38,115 bases of DNA from Pseudomonadota bacterium (GCA_021777915.1 JAJYCZ010000012.1:1-38115), one strand, 5' to 3'; shown: positions 1 through 9,815, numbered from the stretch's first letter. Notes: generated by a model not told the origin, from the letters alone. A program made the numbers and translations.

Positions 1-1017
1 GGCGGAAAGATAAGTGACCCGGCCGTTTTCCTTGAGCCACGCATGTTCCGGGCCGATGCCGGGATAATCCAGCCCAGCCGAGATCGAATGGCCTTCGAGA
101 ATCTGGCCGTCGTCGTCCATCAGCAGATAAGTGCGATTGCCATGCAAAACCCCCGGTCGCCCGCCCGCGAGCGAAGCCGCATGGCCGTTGGGCACATTCA
201 GGCCATGGCCCGCCGCCTCGACGCCGTAAAGCTCGACGGAAGGATCATCGAGGAAGGGATGGAACAGGCCGATGGCGTTGGAGCCGCCGCCGATGCAGGC
301 GAAGAGCGAATCCGGCAGGCGGCCTTCAATTTCCATCATCTGCTTGCGGGTCTCGTCGCCGATCACGCACTGGAAATCGCGCACCATGGCCGGATAGGGA
401 TGCGGCCCGGCGGCGGTGCCGATACAGTAAAAGGTGTCGTCGACATTGGTGACCCAGTCGCGCAGGGCCTCGTTCATCGCGTCCTTGAGGGTGCGCGCCC
501 CGGACTGGACCGGAATCACCTTGGCGCCGAGCAGGTTCATACGGAAGACATTGGGCTTTTGCCGCTCGACATCGACCGCGCCCATGTAGACCACGCATTC
601 GAGGCCGAAACGCGCGCAGGCGGTGGCGGTGGCGACGCCATGCTGGCCGGCGCCGGTCTCGGCGATGATCCGCTTCTTGCCCATGCGCAGCGCCAGCAGG
701 ATCTGGCCGAGCACATTGTTGATCTTGTGCGCGCCGGTGTGGTTCAGCTCCTCGCGCTTGAAATAAATCTTCGCGCCGCCGAGCCTTTCGGTCATGCGCT
801 CGGCGTAATAGAGCGGGCTCGGCCTGCCCACATAATGGGTGAGCAGATGTTGCAGCTGCGCGTGATAGGCCGGATCCTGGCGCGCCTCTTCATAGGCTTT
901 TTCCAGCGACAGGATCAGCGGCATCAGGGTTTCGGCGACGAAACGGCCGCCGAAAATGCCGAAATGGCCACGCGCGTCGGGCCCCTGACGCAGGGAATTG
1001 GGCGATGAAGGATTCAT
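1..1017 (-). CDS. trpB: Tryptophan synthase beta chain, 3' end cut by window edge
   Basis: TrpB condenses indole with L-serine to give L-tryptophan, using PLP, in a cytoplasmic complex with TrpA. The gene reads leftward from an ATG at 1017 and is still open at base 1, giving 339 codons of a family that is usually about 400 residues. The N-terminus shows the family's FGGRF motif near residues 22-26. The segment [10 protein letters not shown] holds the PLP-binding lysine, here K98, and GGGSNAIG forms the cofactor phosphate loop. The 127 bases between this start and the upstream efflux gene hold no gene I can support. trpF, often directly upstream of trpB, is absent here, so trpB probably has its own promoter. 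Function is secure; the true C-terminus lies outside the window. Confidence 0.97.
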   Translation of the reverse strand, partial: MNPSSPNSLRQGPDARGHFGIFGGRFVAETLMPLILSLEKAYEEARQDPAYHAQLQHLLTHYVGRPSPLYYAERMTERLGGAKIYFKREELNHTGAHKINNVLGQILLALRMGKKRIIAETGAGQHGVATATACARFGLECVVYMGAVDVERQKPNVFRMNLLGAKVIPVQSGARTLKDAMNEALRDWVTNVDDTFYCIGTAAGPHPYPAMVRDFQCVIGDETRKQMMEIEGRLPDSLFACIGGGSNAIGLFHPFLDDPSVELYGVEAAGHGLNVPNGHAASLAGGRPGVLHGNRTYLLMDDDGQILEGHSISAGLDYPGIGPEHAWLKENGRVTYLSA

Positions 1018-1144
1018 ATCTCTGCTCGTGACCCTCGCGCGCCGATGGAGCGATGGAACGGAAAGGCTTTTTGGAGACCGTTCTCTTAAACGCTTCCCGC
1101 GGCGAGGCCAAGATGATCTTGCGCGCGGCGCCGGCTCCGTGGCT

Positions 1145-2728
1145 CTAATGGGGGGCGGCGACCTTGTAATCTTCCGCTTTCACCGCCTGTTGCGGACCCG
1201 GATAGAGGTTGAGGTCCAGAACCTTGGCCTGCGCGACATTATCGACGCGATCGAGCTCGTGGGGCCGGTTCCACCAGCCGCCGCCGAGCGCCTGGAACAA
1301 GGCCGCCGTGTCGGCATAGCGCATCGCCTCGGCCTGGACGCGCGCGGCCATGGCGTTGAGATAGGTCTGTTCGGCGAGCAGGACCGTGGCGTTGCTCACC
1401 ATGCCGAGCTTGCGCTGGCCTTGGGCGATCGTCAGGCTCTTGGCGGCGGCCGCCTCGGCCGCGGCGGCGACTTTCAGGCCGTCGGCGTCGTGCTGGATGG
1501 CGCGCAGGGAATCCGCGACATTCTGCATCGCATTGACCACCACGCTCTTGTATTGCTCGGCCGCCTGCACGGCGGAGGCCTGCGCCGCCGCCTCCCTGTG
1601 CATCAGGGTTCCGCCGGCGAAAATGGTCTGTCCCAGTTCGCCGCCGAAAAGCCAGAAATTATTGCCGGGGATGAACAATTGCGACAGGGTCGTCGCGGTC
1701 GCGCCGGCATCGGCGGTCAGAGTGAAATTAGGCAGGCGATTGGCCAGGGCGACGCCGACCTGCGCCTGGGCCGAATGGAGGTTTTCTTCGGCCGCGCGCA
1801 CGTCCGGGCGTTGCCAGACCAGATTGGCGGGAAGGCTCAACGGGAGCTTTTGCGGCAGACGGAGGCTCGACAGTTCGAACGTCTCGGGCGGCGGCGCGCT
1901 CGGCAGGCCGCCGGTCAGGGCGGTGAGCAGATCGCGCTGCTGCGCCAGCTGCTTCTGGAGAACGGGGAGCGCGCTCTCGGCCTGGGCCAAGGCTGCTTCC
2001 TGAAGCGCGACATCGGCCTCCGCCACCTGACCCAGCTTTTGCTCCTGGCGCAGGATGGCGAGCAGGTCCCGCATCGCCTTGACCGCCTTCTGGACCGCCG
2101 CGATCTGCCCGCGATAGGAAGCCTCCTGCACCGCCCCGACCACGACATTGGAGGTCAGTGTCAGATAGGTCGCTTCCGCCTGGAAGCGCTGCATGTCGGC
2201 CTGGGCCTGCAGCGACTCGACCGTGCGGCGGTTGAGGCCAAAAATGTCGGGCGAGTAGGAAACCGTGGCCTGCGGCGTATAGAGCGTGAAATAGGACTGG
2301 GCGCTGATGAGCGTCGGCTGCAGAGTTCCTGTCGCCTGCAACTGCCGATAGGCGTTGGGCGTGACGGCGACATTCGGGTAGAAAAAGCCCTGCTGCGCCG
2401 CGACGGCTTCCCTGGCCGCCTTGAGCCCGGCTTCCGCCGCCTTGAGGTCGTGATTGTTGGCGAGCGCGGTTTCGATCAGCCGGTTGAGGGCCGCGGAGTG
2501 AAAAAGCTTCCACCACTCGCCGGGAATGTCCATGCTGGTGACGAAGCGTTGCGACGCCCCGCCCTGCGTGGCGGCGCCCGAGGTCGCGCCAAGCTTTTCC
2601 GCGGCATAGCCGCCGGCGGGCGGCGCCGCGGGGGCGACGAAGTCGGGACCGACGGCGCAGCCGGCGAGCGCCAGCGCGGCCGCGGCCGCCAGCGTCCTTT
2701 TCGGCGCAACTCGGCGCATCGTCGTCAT
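1145..2728 (-). CDS. Outer-membrane efflux lipoprotein (TolC/NodT-type, CzcC-like)
   Basis: This is the outer-membrane channel of the RND efflux system encoded just upstream. The 527-residue protein starts at the ATG at 2728. An open frame extends further upstream, but only this start gives a lipoprotein signal, ending in LALAGC with the lipidated cysteine at C24. The rest carries two OEP repeats rich in alanine and glutamine that form the periplasmic coiled-coil tunnel, with a typical CAVGPDF start to the mature protein. Its ATG overlaps the permease stop codon as ATGA, so translation is coupled. The lipoprotein signal is typical of NodT-type factors; the metal-efflux role is inferred from the operon partners. 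It is the last gene of the operon. Confidence 0.93.
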   Translation of the reverse strand: MTTMRRVAPKRTLAAAAALALAGCAVGPDFVAPAAPPAGGYAAEKLGATSGAATQGGASQRFVTSMDIPGEWWKLFHSAALNRLIETALANNHDLKAAEAGLKAAREAVAAQQGFFYPNVAVTPNAYRQLQATGTLQPTLISAQSYFTLYTPQATVSYSPDIFGLNRRTVESLQAQADMQRFQAEATYLTLTSNVVVGAVQEASYRGQIAAVQKAVKAMRDLLAILRQEQKLGQVAEADVALQEAALAQAESALPVLQKQLAQQRDLLTALTGGLPSAPPPETFELSSLRLPQKLPLSLPANLVWQRPDVRAAEENLHSAQAQVGVALANRLPNFTLTADAGATATTLSQLFIPGNNFWLFGGELGQTIFAGGTLMHREAAAQASAVQAAEQYKSVVVNAMQNVADSLRAIQHDADGLKVAAAAEAAAAKSLTIAQGQRKLGMVSNATVLLAEQTYLNAMAARVQAEAMRYADTAALFQALGGGWWNRPHELDRVDNVAQAKVLDLNLYPGPQQAVKAEDYKVAAPH

Positions 2729-5700
2729 GCTCTCGGCTCCGGTCCTTCGCTCGACGGCGCGCCGCCGGGCGTTTCCTCCGGCCGCAGGGCCGGCGGGTCG
2801 ATCGGGCGGCGCCTGCGGATGAATTCGTCGCTGCCAAGGAACACTTTTCGAATCGCCGGCGCAACCACCAGCAGCAGGATCGGGCCGATGGTCATGCCGC
2901 CGACCACGACCGTCGCCAGCGGTTTCTGGACCTGGCTGCCGATTCCTGTCGAAACCGCCGCCGGGAATAAGCCGATGCCGGCCGAAAGCGCCGTCATCAG
3001 CATGGGCCGCATGCGCTGTTCCGAGGCGCTGAACACCGACTGCGTCACATCCATGCCGCGCAGGCGTAGCTCTCGGAAATAGGTGATGTTGAGAATGCCG
3101 TCCATCGCCGAGACGCCAAACAGCGAGATGAAGCCGATCGCCGCCGAAATCGAAAAAGCCAGGCCGGAGACATAAAGCGCGATGATTCCGCCGCAGATCG
3201 CGAAAGGAATGCCCGCCAGCGCCACCAGACTGTCGCGCAGCGAATTGAACAGGCCGAACAGCAGCACGACGATCAGGCAGATCGTCGCGGGAATGACGAT
3301 CAGCAGACGCGCGCGGGCCTTTTCGAGATCCTCGAATTCGCCCGACCATTCAAGACGATAACCAACTGGGAGCTTGACCGCTTTGGCGATCCTTTCCTGC
3401 GCTTCCGCCACCGTGCCGCCAAGATCGCGGCCGCGCACCGAAAATTTCACCGGAATGTAGCGCGCGCCGAGGTCGCGGTAGATGAAGGAGGCGCCGGTGT
3501 CGAGGCCGATGTCGGCGAGCGCGCTCAAGGGAACATAGGAAAGCTGGGAGCCATTGCCATTGGCGTAGGCGACCTTGAGCTTCCTGATCTCGTCGATGTC
3601 GCGGCGGTCCTCATGTTGCAGGCGCACGGTCAGACCGAACTGCCGGTCGCCTTCGAGAACCGTCGTCGCCATGGCGCCGCCCAGCGCCGCCTGAATGACA
3701 TTATTGACGTCCCCGACATTGAGGCCATAGCGCGCCGCTCTGGCCCGGTCGATCCTGATATCGAGATTGGGCTGGCCCTGGACATGGAAGACGCCGAGAT
3801 CGGCGATGCCGCGCACATCGGCGATCGCTTTCTGGACCTGATCGGCGATCTCCTCAAGCTTCTTGAGGTTCGGCCCGATCACCTTGACGGCGTTCTCGCC
3901 CTTCACGCCCGAGAGCGCCTCTTCGACATTGTCCTCGATATATTGCGAGAAATTGAAGCCGACGCCGGGCAAGGCTTCGGTCAATTCCTTGTTCAACTGC
4001 TCGGTCAGTCTGTCCTTGGTCAGCCCCGCCGGCCATTGGTCGAAGGGCTTCAAAGGCGCGAAAATCTCGACATTGGAAAAGGGCGAGGCGTCGGAGCCGT
4101 TGTCGGGGCGCCCGTGCTGCGACACGACCGTAACGATTTCCGGATGGCGGAGCAGGGTGCGGCGAATCTTGTCGGTCACCGCATTGCCGTCCTCCAGCGA
4201 CAGGGACGGCGGCAGATTGGCGTGAATCCAGTAATTGCCTTCTTCGAGTTTCGGCAGGAATTCGCTGCCGAGCCGCGTGGCGAGCCCGGCGCTCAGCAGG
4301 ACGAAGACCAGGCCGATCCCGAGGACGACGCCGACATTGTCGAGCGCGAAGCGCAGCGCCGGCGTATAGAATTTCCTGATGGCGTGAACGAAGGCGGTTT
4401 CGTGCTCCTGGACCCGCGCCGCCAGAATGAACGACGCCATGACCGGCGTGACCGTGAAGGCCGCAAGCAGGGCGCCGGTGAGGGCATAGGCATAGGTGCG
4501 CGCCATCGGGCCGAAAATCTGGCCCTCGACGCCGGTCATGGTGAAGAGCGGCAGGAACGCGGTGACGGTGATGGCGGCGGTGAAGAAAACCGCCTTGTCC
4601 ACCTGCAGCACGCTGATCAGGATCAGCCGCAGGCGGTTGGTCCAGCGCGCCGAATAACCTCTTTCGCCGAGCCGGGTCGGGTCGTCGCCCCAATAGCCTT
4701 CCGAGAGGTGCTGGAGCAGCATTTGCCGGTCGTTGCCGCGCAGTTGGAAATTGCGAAAGATGTTTTCCACGATGATCACGGCGGAATCGACGATAATGCC
4801 GAAATCGACCGCGCCGACCGACAGCAGATTGGCGTCCTGTCCCTGCGCGACCATGATCATGACCGCGAAGAACAAAGCAAAGGGAATATTGGCGGCGACG
4901 ATGAGCGCGCTGCGCAGGTCGCCAAGGAAAAGCCATTGTATTAAGAAAACCAGCAGGCAGCCAAAAATCAGATTGTGCATCACCGTATGCGTGGTCACAT
5001 CGACCAGCGACATGCGATCGTAAAAGGGCACGACGCGCACCCCGGCCGGCAGGGTTCCATCGGCATTGATCTTGCGCACCATCTCCTGAATCTTGGGCAG
5101 GACCTCGTTGGTGTGGTCGGTGCGGCCCATCACCACGATGGCGGCGACAATATCGTCCTGATTGTCCCGCCCCGCGATGCCGAGCCGCGGCACAAAGCCG
5201 ACGCTGACCTTGCCGACGTCCTTGACCAGAACCGGCACGCCGTTGCTCTGGGACAACACGACATTCTCGATGTCCGTGACGCGATCGCCCTTGGTCAGGT
5301 CGTCGTCGCCGCCATCGTCGATCAAGCCGATGCCGCGAATATTGATCGACTGCTGGCCGATGGTGATTTCGCGGCCGCCGACATTGACATTGGCGTTTGC
5401 GAGCGCGGTGATGATCTGCGGGACGCCGACATTATAGGCTTCGAGCCTGGCCGAATCGACCTCGACATGGAATTCCTTGGTGGCTCCACCCCAGGAATTG
5501 ACCTGCACGACCCCCGGAATGGTCATCAGCCGGCGCGCCACCACCCAGTCCTGAATCGTGCGGAGATTGGTCAGGCCGAAACGTGGCGGTCCGACGATCT
5601 GATAGCGGAAGACCTCGCCGGTGAGGCTGGACTGCTGGATTTGCGGCGTCTGGTTGCCGGGTAGTGCGACATTCTGCTGGAGGCTGACCGCGGTCTGGGC

Positions 5701-6021
5701 GTAGGCGAAGTGGAAATCGACGCCATATTTGAACGTTACGCGGACGAAGCTCAGGCCATAGAACGAGGTCGAGCGGATGTTGACGACGCCGGGCGTCGCA
5801 TAAAGCCCGAGCTCGATCGGGATGGTGTAATATTTCTCCATTTCCTCCGCCGAAAGGCCGGCGGCCTGGGCGGTGATTTCCAGAATGACCGGCGCGGGAT
5901 TGGGATAGGCTTCGATATTGAGCGCTCTGAACGCGACCACGCCGGTCGCCAGAAAGACGAGCACGCCCAGGATGACGATCGGGCGTCGCGTCAGACTGAA
6001 ATTGAGCAGGGCCTTGATCAA
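2725..6021 (-). CDS. czcA: Heavy-metal efflux RND permease, CzcA/CusA family (HME)
   Basis: This is the inner-membrane proton/cation antiporter of a tripartite metal efflux pump. At 1098 residues it has the usual RND length, with an N-terminal membrane helix starting MIKALLNFSL, two large periplasmic loops and two sets of membrane helices. In transmembrane helix 4 the sequence VDFGIIVD...VEN places acidic residues at D406, D412 and E419. This is the same spacing as the D402/D408/E415 proton-relay triad known in CzcA of Cupriavidus. That pattern is typical of the divalent-cation (Co/Zn/Cd/Ni) branch rather than of CusA, so a divalent substrate is inferred but not proven. It lies 48 bases after the membrane fusion gene and overlaps the OMF gene by 4 bases. 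No regulator gene is adjacent. Confidence 0.93.
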   Translation of the reverse strand: MIKALLNFSLTRRPIVILGVLVFLATGVVAFRALNIEAYPNPAPVILEITAQAAGLSAEEMEKYYTIPIELGLYATPGVVNIRSTSFYGLSFVRVTFKYGVDFHFAYAQTAVSLQQNVALPGNQTPQIQQSSLTGEVFRYQIVGPPRFGLTNLRTIQDWVVARRLMTIPGVVQVNSWGGATKEFHVEVDSARLEAYNVGVPQIITALANANVNVGGREITIGQQSINIRGIGLIDDGGDDDLTKGDRVTDIENVVLSQSNGVPVLVKDVGKVSVGFVPRLGIAGRDNQDDIVAAIVVMGRTDHTNEVLPKIQEMVRKINADGTLPAGVRVVPFYDRMSLVDVTTHTVMHNLIFGCLLVFLIQWLFLGDLRSALIVAANIPFALFFAVMIMVAQGQDANLLSVGAVDFGIIVDSAVIIVENIFRNFQLRGNDRQMLLQHLSEGYWGDDPTRLGERGYSARWTNRLRLILISVLQVDKAVFFTAAITVTAFLPLFTMTGVEGQIFGPMARTYAYALTGALLAAFTVTPVMASFILAARVQEHETAFVHAIRKFYTPALRFALDNVGVVLGIGLVFVLLSAGLATRLGSEFLPKLEEGNYWIHANLPPSLSLEDGNAVTDKIRRTLLRHPEIVTVVSQHGRPDNGSDASPFSNVEIFAPLKPFDQWPAGLTKDRLTEQLNKELTEALPGVGFNFSQYIEDNVEEALSGVKGENAVKVIGPNLKKLEEIADQVQKAIADVRGIADLGVFHVQGQPNLDIRIDRARAARYGLNVGDVNNVIQAALGGAMATTVLEGDRQFGLTVRLQHEDRRDIDEIRKLKVAYANGNGSQLSYVPLSALADIGLDTGASFIYRDLGARYIPVKFSVRGRDLGGTVAEAQERIAKAVKLPVGYRLEWSGEFEDLEKARARLLIVIPATICLIVVLLFGLFNSLRDSLVALAGIPFAICGGIIALYVSGLAFSISAAIGFISLFGVSAMDGILNITYFRELRLRGMDVTQSVFSASEQRMRPMLMTALSAGIGLFPAAVSTGIGSQVQKPLATVVVGGMTIGPILLLVVAPAIRKVFLGSDEFIRRRRPIDPPALRPEETPGGAPSSEGPEPRA

Positions 6022-6069
6022 AGTTCTGGTCTCGGAGGCGGGTCGTGCTGGGCGGGAGGCGGATGCGGA

Positions 6070-7278
6070 TCAGTCGGAGGGGCCGGCGTTGAGCATATTG
6101 TCGACAAAGACCGCGCCATCGACGATCACCGGATCGCCGTCTTTCAGGCCTGCGAGAATCTGATCCTGCCCGTCCTGCTGGACGCCAAGCTTGATGACGC
6201 GCTGCGCGAAATGGGTCTCGTCCTGCCTCACCCATGCGGTCATCGACCCGTCGCCTTCGCGCACCACGCCGCCCGCTGGAATGCTGGGCGACAGCGCCGG
6301 CTGCGCGACCGTGATCTCGAAGGTCGCCATCATGCCGGCGCGAAGCTTTCGCGCCTTGTTGCCGATTTCCATGCGCACCAGCTGACGGTGGGTTACGGGA
6401 TCGACGGAAAGGGTGACGCGCGACACCTTGGCCGTGAACGGCGCCTCGGATGCCGAGGGCACGCGGGCGACGACCGCGTCACCGATGGAAATCGCCGGGG
6501 CGTCGGCTTCGACGACAAAGGCGTTGAGCCACATGGTTGAATCGTCGCTGACGGTCATCGGCGTATTCCCCGGCTGAACGAAAAGCCCCGGCGCCGCGTT
6601 GCGCGCGGAAACCACGCCGTCGGCGGGACTGCGAACGACGAGGGCGCGATCGACCTTCCGGCTCTTCACGATGGCGTCGATCTCGTCGTCGGTTTTGCCG
6701 AAGACGCTGAGCGCGAGCCGGGCGGCCCTGTCATTTCCCTCCGCCGTTTTCTGATCCGAAACCGCCTGGTCGAGATCTTTCTGCGCCGTGCCGCCCAATT
6801 TGGCCGCGCCGCGCAAACGAACGAGATTGGCGTTGGCGAGGTCGAGGACGCCGGCGGTTTGGATCAGGGTCGCTTCCGCCGTCATCAGGTCCGGGCTTTC
6901 GACGGTGAAAAGCGGATCGCCGCTTTTTACCCGGTCGCCCAGATTGACGAAAACCTCGAGAATGCGCCCCTGATACGGGCTGGCGACCGGGGTCGAGCGG
7001 TCCTGGTCGAAATCGACCGACCCAACCGCCGTCTTGACGATGCGAAAGGCGCGCGTCTCGACCTTCCCCAGCTTGATCATCCTAAGCTGCTTGCCCGTCA
7101 ATTCCACCGTCGGCGGGCTCGCGGGGCCGGACGAAACCGGGACCAGTTTTTCGGCGGAAGGGCGCTTGAAAGGCCAACGGTCCTTGCCGCCGAGAAAATA
7201 ATAGGCGACGAGGGCGGCGACGGCGACGAGGACGAAGCCGCCGATGTCGACCCATTGCGCTCTTTTTCGCGGTTCCAT
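6070..7278 (-). CDS. czcB: RND efflux periplasmic adaptor (membrane fusion protein, CzcB-like)
   Basis: This is the periplasmic adaptor linking the RND permease to the outer-membrane channel, and the first gene of the operon. I place the start at the ATG at 7278 (402 residues, MEPRKRAQW). The open frame reaches 40 codons further up, but those residues look non-coding and precede the natural N-terminal anchor. That anchor is one membrane helix at about residues 10-30 (GGFVLVAVAALVAYYFLGG). It is followed by a barrel-sandwich (lipoyl-like) half near SPYQGRILEVFVNLGDRV, an alpha-helical hairpin, the second lipoyl half around VVRSPADGVV, and a beta-barrel. I see no His- or Met-rich metal-binding extension such as some CusB/CzcB proteins carry. 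The Shine-Dalgarno sequence before this ATG is weak, so the start is less certain than the family. Confidence 0.9.
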   Translation of the reverse strand: MEPRKRAQWVDIGGFVLVAVAALVAYYFLGGKDRWPFKRPSAEKLVPVSSGPASPPTVELTGKQLRMIKLGKVETRAFRIVKTAVGSVDFDQDRSTPVASPYQGRILEVFVNLGDRVKSGDPLFTVESPDLMTAEATLIQTAGVLDLANANLVRLRGAAKLGGTAQKDLDQAVSDQKTAEGNDRAARLALSVFGKTDDEIDAIVKSRKVDRALVVRSPADGVVSARNAAPGLFVQPGNTPMTVSDDSTMWLNAFVVEADAPAISIGDAVVARVPSASEAPFTAKVSRVTLSVDPVTHRQLVRMEIGNKARKLRAGMMATFEITVAQPALSPSIPAGGVVREGDGSMTAWVRQDETHFAQRVIKLGVQQDGQDQILAGLKDGDPVIVDGAVFVDNMLNAGPSD

Positions 7279-7360
7279 GGCCAGACCGTTGTTATGATTT
7301 GCGGCGGGCGATGGCCGCCGAGCGAGCGCGGCCAAAGATTCTTGATATATTCGGACCTTA

Positions 7361-7377
7361 TGCCGGCTTTGCCGGCA
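7361..7377. promoter_or_regulatory. Palindrome in possible efflux-operon promoter
   Basis: TGCCGGC, a 3-base spacer and GCCGGCA form a perfect 17-base palindrome. Read on the minus strand it falls between a poor -35-like TAGACC and a -10-like CATAAG, about 85 bases upstream of the adaptor ATG. That position would suit an operator for a metal-responsive repressor or activator. The promoter call is weak because only part of each hexamer matches consensus, and no regulator gene lies nearby. Confidence 0.35.
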
Positions 7378-7464
7378 AAGGTCTATCCGCGGGTTCACGG
7401 GCGCGCCGCTTCTTCAGGCGCCGCGAGGATTTTTCAGCGCGATGTGACGTCTTGGACACGCCAT

Positions 7465-7482
7465 TTCGCGTCTGGACGCGAA
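7465..7482. promoter_or_regulatory. 18-base perfect palindrome, possible operator
   Basis: TTCGCGTC-TG-GACGCGAA is perfectly symmetrical with 8-base arms and a 2-base centre, the form of many dimeric repressor sites. It sits in the gene-free region about 190 bases upstream of the efflux-operon start and 140 bases past the porin stop codon. Its function is not known; the 2-base spacer makes a transcription terminator unlikely. Confidence 0.4.
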
Positions 7483-7607
7483 CTCGATCGGTTTCCGACA
7501 GGCAAGCGGCGCAGCCCGAAGTTGGTTCGCCGTATTTATTCTTTGTGACGCCCTCATGAAGGCGAAAGGGTCTACCAAAACGTCGAGGCGCCATGTGGCT
7601 GGACAAG

Positions 7608-9677
7608 CTAAAACTGCCAGTGGACGCGCGCGGCGAAGAAACTTACCGGGCCGCGCTGAGTATTATAGGCTGGGTCGGCGATGAACTGATAATCGAAGCC
7701 GAGTTTCGTCGAGGCCGTCAGCGCATAATTATAATAGGTCTCGATGATTTTCTCCGTGCTGGCGCTCGGAAGCCGTCCGTCGCCGATCAGAATCCCCAGG
7801 CCACCGGCGTTTAAATAGGCCTGATGCGCGCTGGATATCTGATTGAGTACGCCCGCAAGGCCCCACGTATCGTCCGGCCGGCCCCATTTCGCGCCACCCA
7901 CGGAAACGCCCGCCTCGACTGTGCCGTCCACGTCCGTGAAATCCCACGGCTCGATCCCGCCGTTCGCCCAGCCGGCGCGCGCAAACACGCCGACATTTTC
8001 GCTGACCTGCTGCTCCAGATTGACGCTCACGCCCGGGCGGCTGTCATAGTGGCGCGAATAGGCGAGCGCCAGGCTCGGATCGATCCCGGTCGCGGCGGCG
8101 AGCCCAAGCGCCGCGTCATATTGCCCGGCGCGGCCGCGGCTGACGAAGCCGGTGACCTTGATCTTGCCCGGCTCGCCCCAAAGCTCGTGGCGCTCCTCGA
8201 CTTCGCCCACCACCTGGAATTGACCGAAAGTGGGATCTAGACCATAGGAGAAAGTGTTCAGCGCGCCTCCGGCCGGCGTCACCGACAGGTCGAAGACGCC
8301 GCCGCGAACAGTCCAGCGGTCGACGTACCATTCGGCGGCGGCGCCATAGGTGTAACCCCAGCCGTCGCCGGCGTAATCGAAGGTCGCGGCGTTGATGGCG
8401 GCCCAGTTCAGGAAATCGCCCTTGGCGTTGTTGGCGTATTTGTTGGTGTCGAAAATATCGGTGACCGCGAATTTGCCGACGGTCATCACCACGCGGTCCG
8501 AGGTCTGGGTTCCCGCGAACTGGTTGAGGTCGGGGTCCACTTTCTGGCTTTCGCCACCGAGATTGAAAGTCTGGCGAATGAAATAGCGCTGCACGCGCCC
8601 ATAAGGGTATTCGCTGCCGAGCTTGTACGATTCCCCGCTGGGAAAGCCCGCGACGCCGTGGGTGTTGGCGAAGCCGAAACCCTGGTCGATTTCGGGATTG
8701 ACCCAGGCCTCCGCGCCCTGCCAGAGGCGCAGGCCGGCGAAAAGCGTAAGATCGAAGGTCTCCCGCCCCTCGCCGGTTCCCGGCAGGATGTTCGCCCCCT
8801 GGTAAGGCGAATGGAACGACGGATAGGCCTGTTCCACAAAAGTGCTCTGGGCGTGGAAATTCACGCGGTCGGAATCGAGCGCCGACAGCGAATCCCCTGT
8901 CGGGACGCCGTCGGGCGGGAAGTGGTAATTGACGCCGGCGCGCAGCTCCTGCTCGTTCCAGTTCGAGCGCAGCGACACGCCATTCGACGGGAAATAGCTG
9001 CTCTTATCGGGGTAGCCCGCGTAGAGATATTCGAGTTTCGCCGTCCAGTTCGCCGCGATCCGCGTCTCGACGCCCGCGCCCGCCGCCCAGCCGAAACGCC
9101 AGATATTCACGGTGTCGGTCACGCCGCTCGCGGTCTCGGCCAGACTCTGCCGATCGTGCGTCCAGGCCAGGCCTGCCGTGGCGTAATAGAACCAGTTGTC
9201 TGGCGCGTAGCCGATGCGCGCGCGGGCGGATCCGGCGGCGCGCACGTTCTCGCCATAGCTGGCGGCGCCGATCGCGGGCGACACGAAATTGGCGACGCCG
9301 CCCGTCGTCAGGCCGTTCGGATCGGGGAAGGTCGGAAAAGTCGCGTCGATTTCGCCGCCGACCACCAGACGATTGGGCAAGCGGTAGTTGTAGCCGCCTT
9401 GAACGCCGGCGAGGAAGCTGCCCGATTCCTGAAACGAATCGAGCGGCTGGGCGATGCCGAACGAACCCGCGACCCCGGCGCCGGACCAACTCGAACCGCC
9501 CCAGGTCCAGCCGATATGTCCGCCGACATAAAATCCGTCCCAGGGGTCAACCGGCGCGGCGGGCGCTTGCTTCAGGCTCGGCGGGTCGGCGGCCAGCGCG
9601 CGCCCGAAATTGGCGCCGCTCGCGCAAAGCGCCAGCAGGGAACAGGCCGCAACGCCCGAAAATCCTCTCAGCCTCAT
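7608..9677 (-). CDS. Outer-membrane protein: OmpA/Omp25-like barrel fused to OprB-type carbohydrate porin
   Basis: This is a predicted two-part outer-membrane protein of 689 residues. I chose the ATG at 9677 over an upstream in-frame start because GGAAGG precedes it at good spacing and it opens directly into a signal peptide that ends RALA|ADPP (cleavage after residue 29). Residues of about 45-253 resemble the small 8-stranded Omp25/RopB 'outer membrane immunogenic protein' barrel, with FYVGGHIGW near the start and alternating aromatic strands closing with GVNYHF at about 250. From about 265 to the end the protein resembles OprB carbohydrate-selective porins (DLTLFAGLRLW, NWAAINAATFDYAGDGWG) and finishes with the outer-membrane C-terminal phenylalanine (VHWQF). 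It is divergent from the decarboxylase gene. The solute carried cannot be told from the sequence. Confidence 0.85.
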   Translation of the reverse strand: MRLRGFSGVAACSLLALCASGANFGRALAADPPSLKQAPAAPVDPWDGFYVGGHIGWTWGGSSWSGAGVAGSFGIAQPLDSFQESGSFLAGVQGGYNYRLPNRLVVGGEIDATFPTFPDPNGLTTGGVANFVSPAIGAASYGENVRAAGSARARIGYAPDNWFYYATAGLAWTHDRQSLAETASGVTDTVNIWRFGWAAGAGVETRIAANWTAKLEYLYAGYPDKSSYFPSNGVSLRSNWNEQELRAGVNYHFPPDGVPTGDSLSALDSDRVNFHAQSTFVEQAYPSFHSPYQGANILPGTGEGRETFDLTLFAGLRLWQGAEAWVNPEIDQGFGFANTHGVAGFPSGESYKLGSEYPYGRVQRYFIRQTFNLGGESQKVDPDLNQFAGTQTSDRVVMTVGKFAVTDIFDTNKYANNAKGDFLNWAAINAATFDYAGDGWGYTYGAAAEWYVDRWTVRGGVFDLSVTPAGGALNTFSYGLDPTFGQFQVVGEVEERHELWGEPGKIKVTGFVSRGRAGQYDAALGLAAATGIDPSLALAYSRHYDSRPGVSVNLEQQVSENVGVFARAGWANGGIEPWDFTDVDGTVEAGVSVGGAKWGRPDDTWGLAGVLNQISSAHQAYLNAGGLGILIGDGRLPSASTEKIIETYYNYALTASTKLGFDYQFIADPAYNTQRGPVSFFAARVHWQF

Positions 9678-9792
9678 CCGACCCTTCCGCAACCACCGCC
9701 ATCGTGGTTCTTGATCCTCGCGCCTTTTAATCAAGGGAACTCCCAAGACCAAGCGATGACAAAGAGATTAGAAGCAATCTAAATTGTAATTT

Positions 9793-9815
9793 CTTTCGCG
9801 CGCCGCTCGCGAAAG
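9793..9815. promoter_or_regulatory. Inverted repeat in the porin/decarboxylase divergent region
   Basis: CTTTCGCG, a 7-base spacer and CGCGAAAG form perfect 8-base arms midway in the 185-base divergent space between the porin (leftward) and the 2-oxo acid decarboxylase (rightward). An operator shared by both promoters is a reasonable reading. Convincing -35/-10 pairs could not be assigned for either gene. Confidence 0.35.

Larger units (their letters stand above)
7279..7607. other. 329-base intergenic region upstream of the efflux operon
   Basis: This stretch lies between the end of the porin gene and the start of the efflux operon; both genes read leftward. I find no convincing gene in it: the open frames are Arg-rich and lack ribosome-binding sites. 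It holds two perfect palindromes, listed separately, and is the natural site for the operon promoter. No strong rho-independent terminator for the porin gene is visible. Confidence 0.6.

Noticed and set aside
998-3082. Long rightward open frame (694 codons) across the efflux operon
   Set aside because: It is antisense to the clear OMF and RND genes, rich in Arg/Gly/Leu, has no family motif, and arises from GC-rich third-position bias.
7299-7606. Small genes on either strand in the efflux/porin intergenic region
   Set aside because: The frames lack ribosome-binding sites, are Arg-rich and overlap each other on opposite strands.
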